From positions 120,807-184,806 of the forward strand of contig NZ_AQXD01000001.1 of the NCBI RefSeq assembly GCF_000375345.1: DNA of 64,000 bases, read 5' to 3'. Numbering within the stretch: the first letter of the stretch is position 1; every line of letters starts with the position of its first letter. Origin of the DNA: Wohlfahrtiimonas chitiniclastica DSM 18708. GTDB taxonomy: Bacteria; Pseudomonadota; Gammaproteobacteria; Cardiobacteriales; Wohlfahrtiimonadaceae. This document shows, piece by piece, positions 63,998 through 64,000 of the stretch. The translations under genes were made by a program, and so were the position numbers. The notes under the pieces are model-generated. The model saw only the letters and a program-made list of their open reading frames with translations. It ran no database searches and was not told where the DNA came from.

Positions 63998-64000
63998 AAC

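Overview
The window is a dense stretch of chromosome from a low-to-mid GC gammaproteobacterium. Housekeeping genes have gammaproteobacterial arrangements: aroQ-accB-accC, carAB, rplY-pth-ychF, and slt followed by pilSR. Intergenic gaps are short and most operons end in clear hairpin terminators, often shared by convergent genes. The overall flavour (gadBC, a Fur-controlled haem-type receptor, very large surface proteins) suggests the Cardiobacteriales group, such as Wohlfahrtiimonas or Ignatzschineria. That placement is an impression, not a computed result. I see no rRNA, tRNA, CRISPR array, prophage or insertion sequence.

Layout. 1-3 kb: end of a SUF iron-sulfur locus (sufU, sufT), then a TonB-dependent haem/haemoglobin-type receptor behind a strong Fur box. 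3-5.4 kb: aroQ-accB-accC on the minus strand. 5.6-16 kb: a small membrane protein, an MltD-like transglycosylase, an aromatic amino acid permease, a CPA1 Na+/H+ antiporter, rarD, rluA, a YwqK/MORN-repeat secreted protein, an SDR dehydrogenase and a YgiD-type dioxygenase. 16-21 kb: carAB behind a leader with an intrinsic terminator. 21-29 kb: an AEC permease, a DUF2798 protein, glyA, a PCMT-like methyltransferase, parC and rplY-pth-ychF. 29-42 kb is the surface region: a 1664-residue AIDA-type autotransporter with higher-order 72-residue repeats, a SulP transporter, a RidA protein, a small lipoprotein and a 1610-residue Bap-like adhesin. 42-49.5 kb: gadC and gadB, guaD divergent from a UrtR-type MarR regulator, then dadA, lysR and greB. 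49.7-64 kb: a secreted LEA-like hendecad protein, proA, grxD, upp, slt, a DUF2726-like protein, pilS-pilR-cinA-mutT-pyk, a MATE exporter and a cysteine-rich lipoprotein.

How genes work together. GadB and GadC would form a proton-consuming glutamate decarboxylation cycle. GuaD makes xanthine, and the divergent UrtR-type regulator belongs to a family that senses urate or xanthine, so the pair looks like a purine-responsive switch with visible operator palindromes. PilS and PilR are the sigma-54 two-component system that normally controls type IV pilin. The two giant surface proteins, plus PilSR, imply investment in adhesion.

Most noteworthy: (1) the 72/73-residue higher-order repeat in the autotransporter and a perfect 104-bp tandem identity inside it; (2) the Bap-like adhesin with a PA14/lectin-like region near its C-terminus but no adjacent type I secretion genes; (3) the cysteine-rich lipoprotein at the right edge built from five cysteine pairs, three of them in a C-x(9-11)-C-x-x-W module; (4) the LEA-like protein made of eight exact 11-residue repeats, whose promoter -35 box sits in the loop of a perfect inverted repeat; (5) a 13-bp perfect inverted repeat at the predicted transcription start of gadB; (6) three genes (carA, rplY, the MATE exporter) where a promoter is followed by a hairpin and U-run before the start codon; and (7) a CinA whose C-terminal amidase has lost its catalytic serine.
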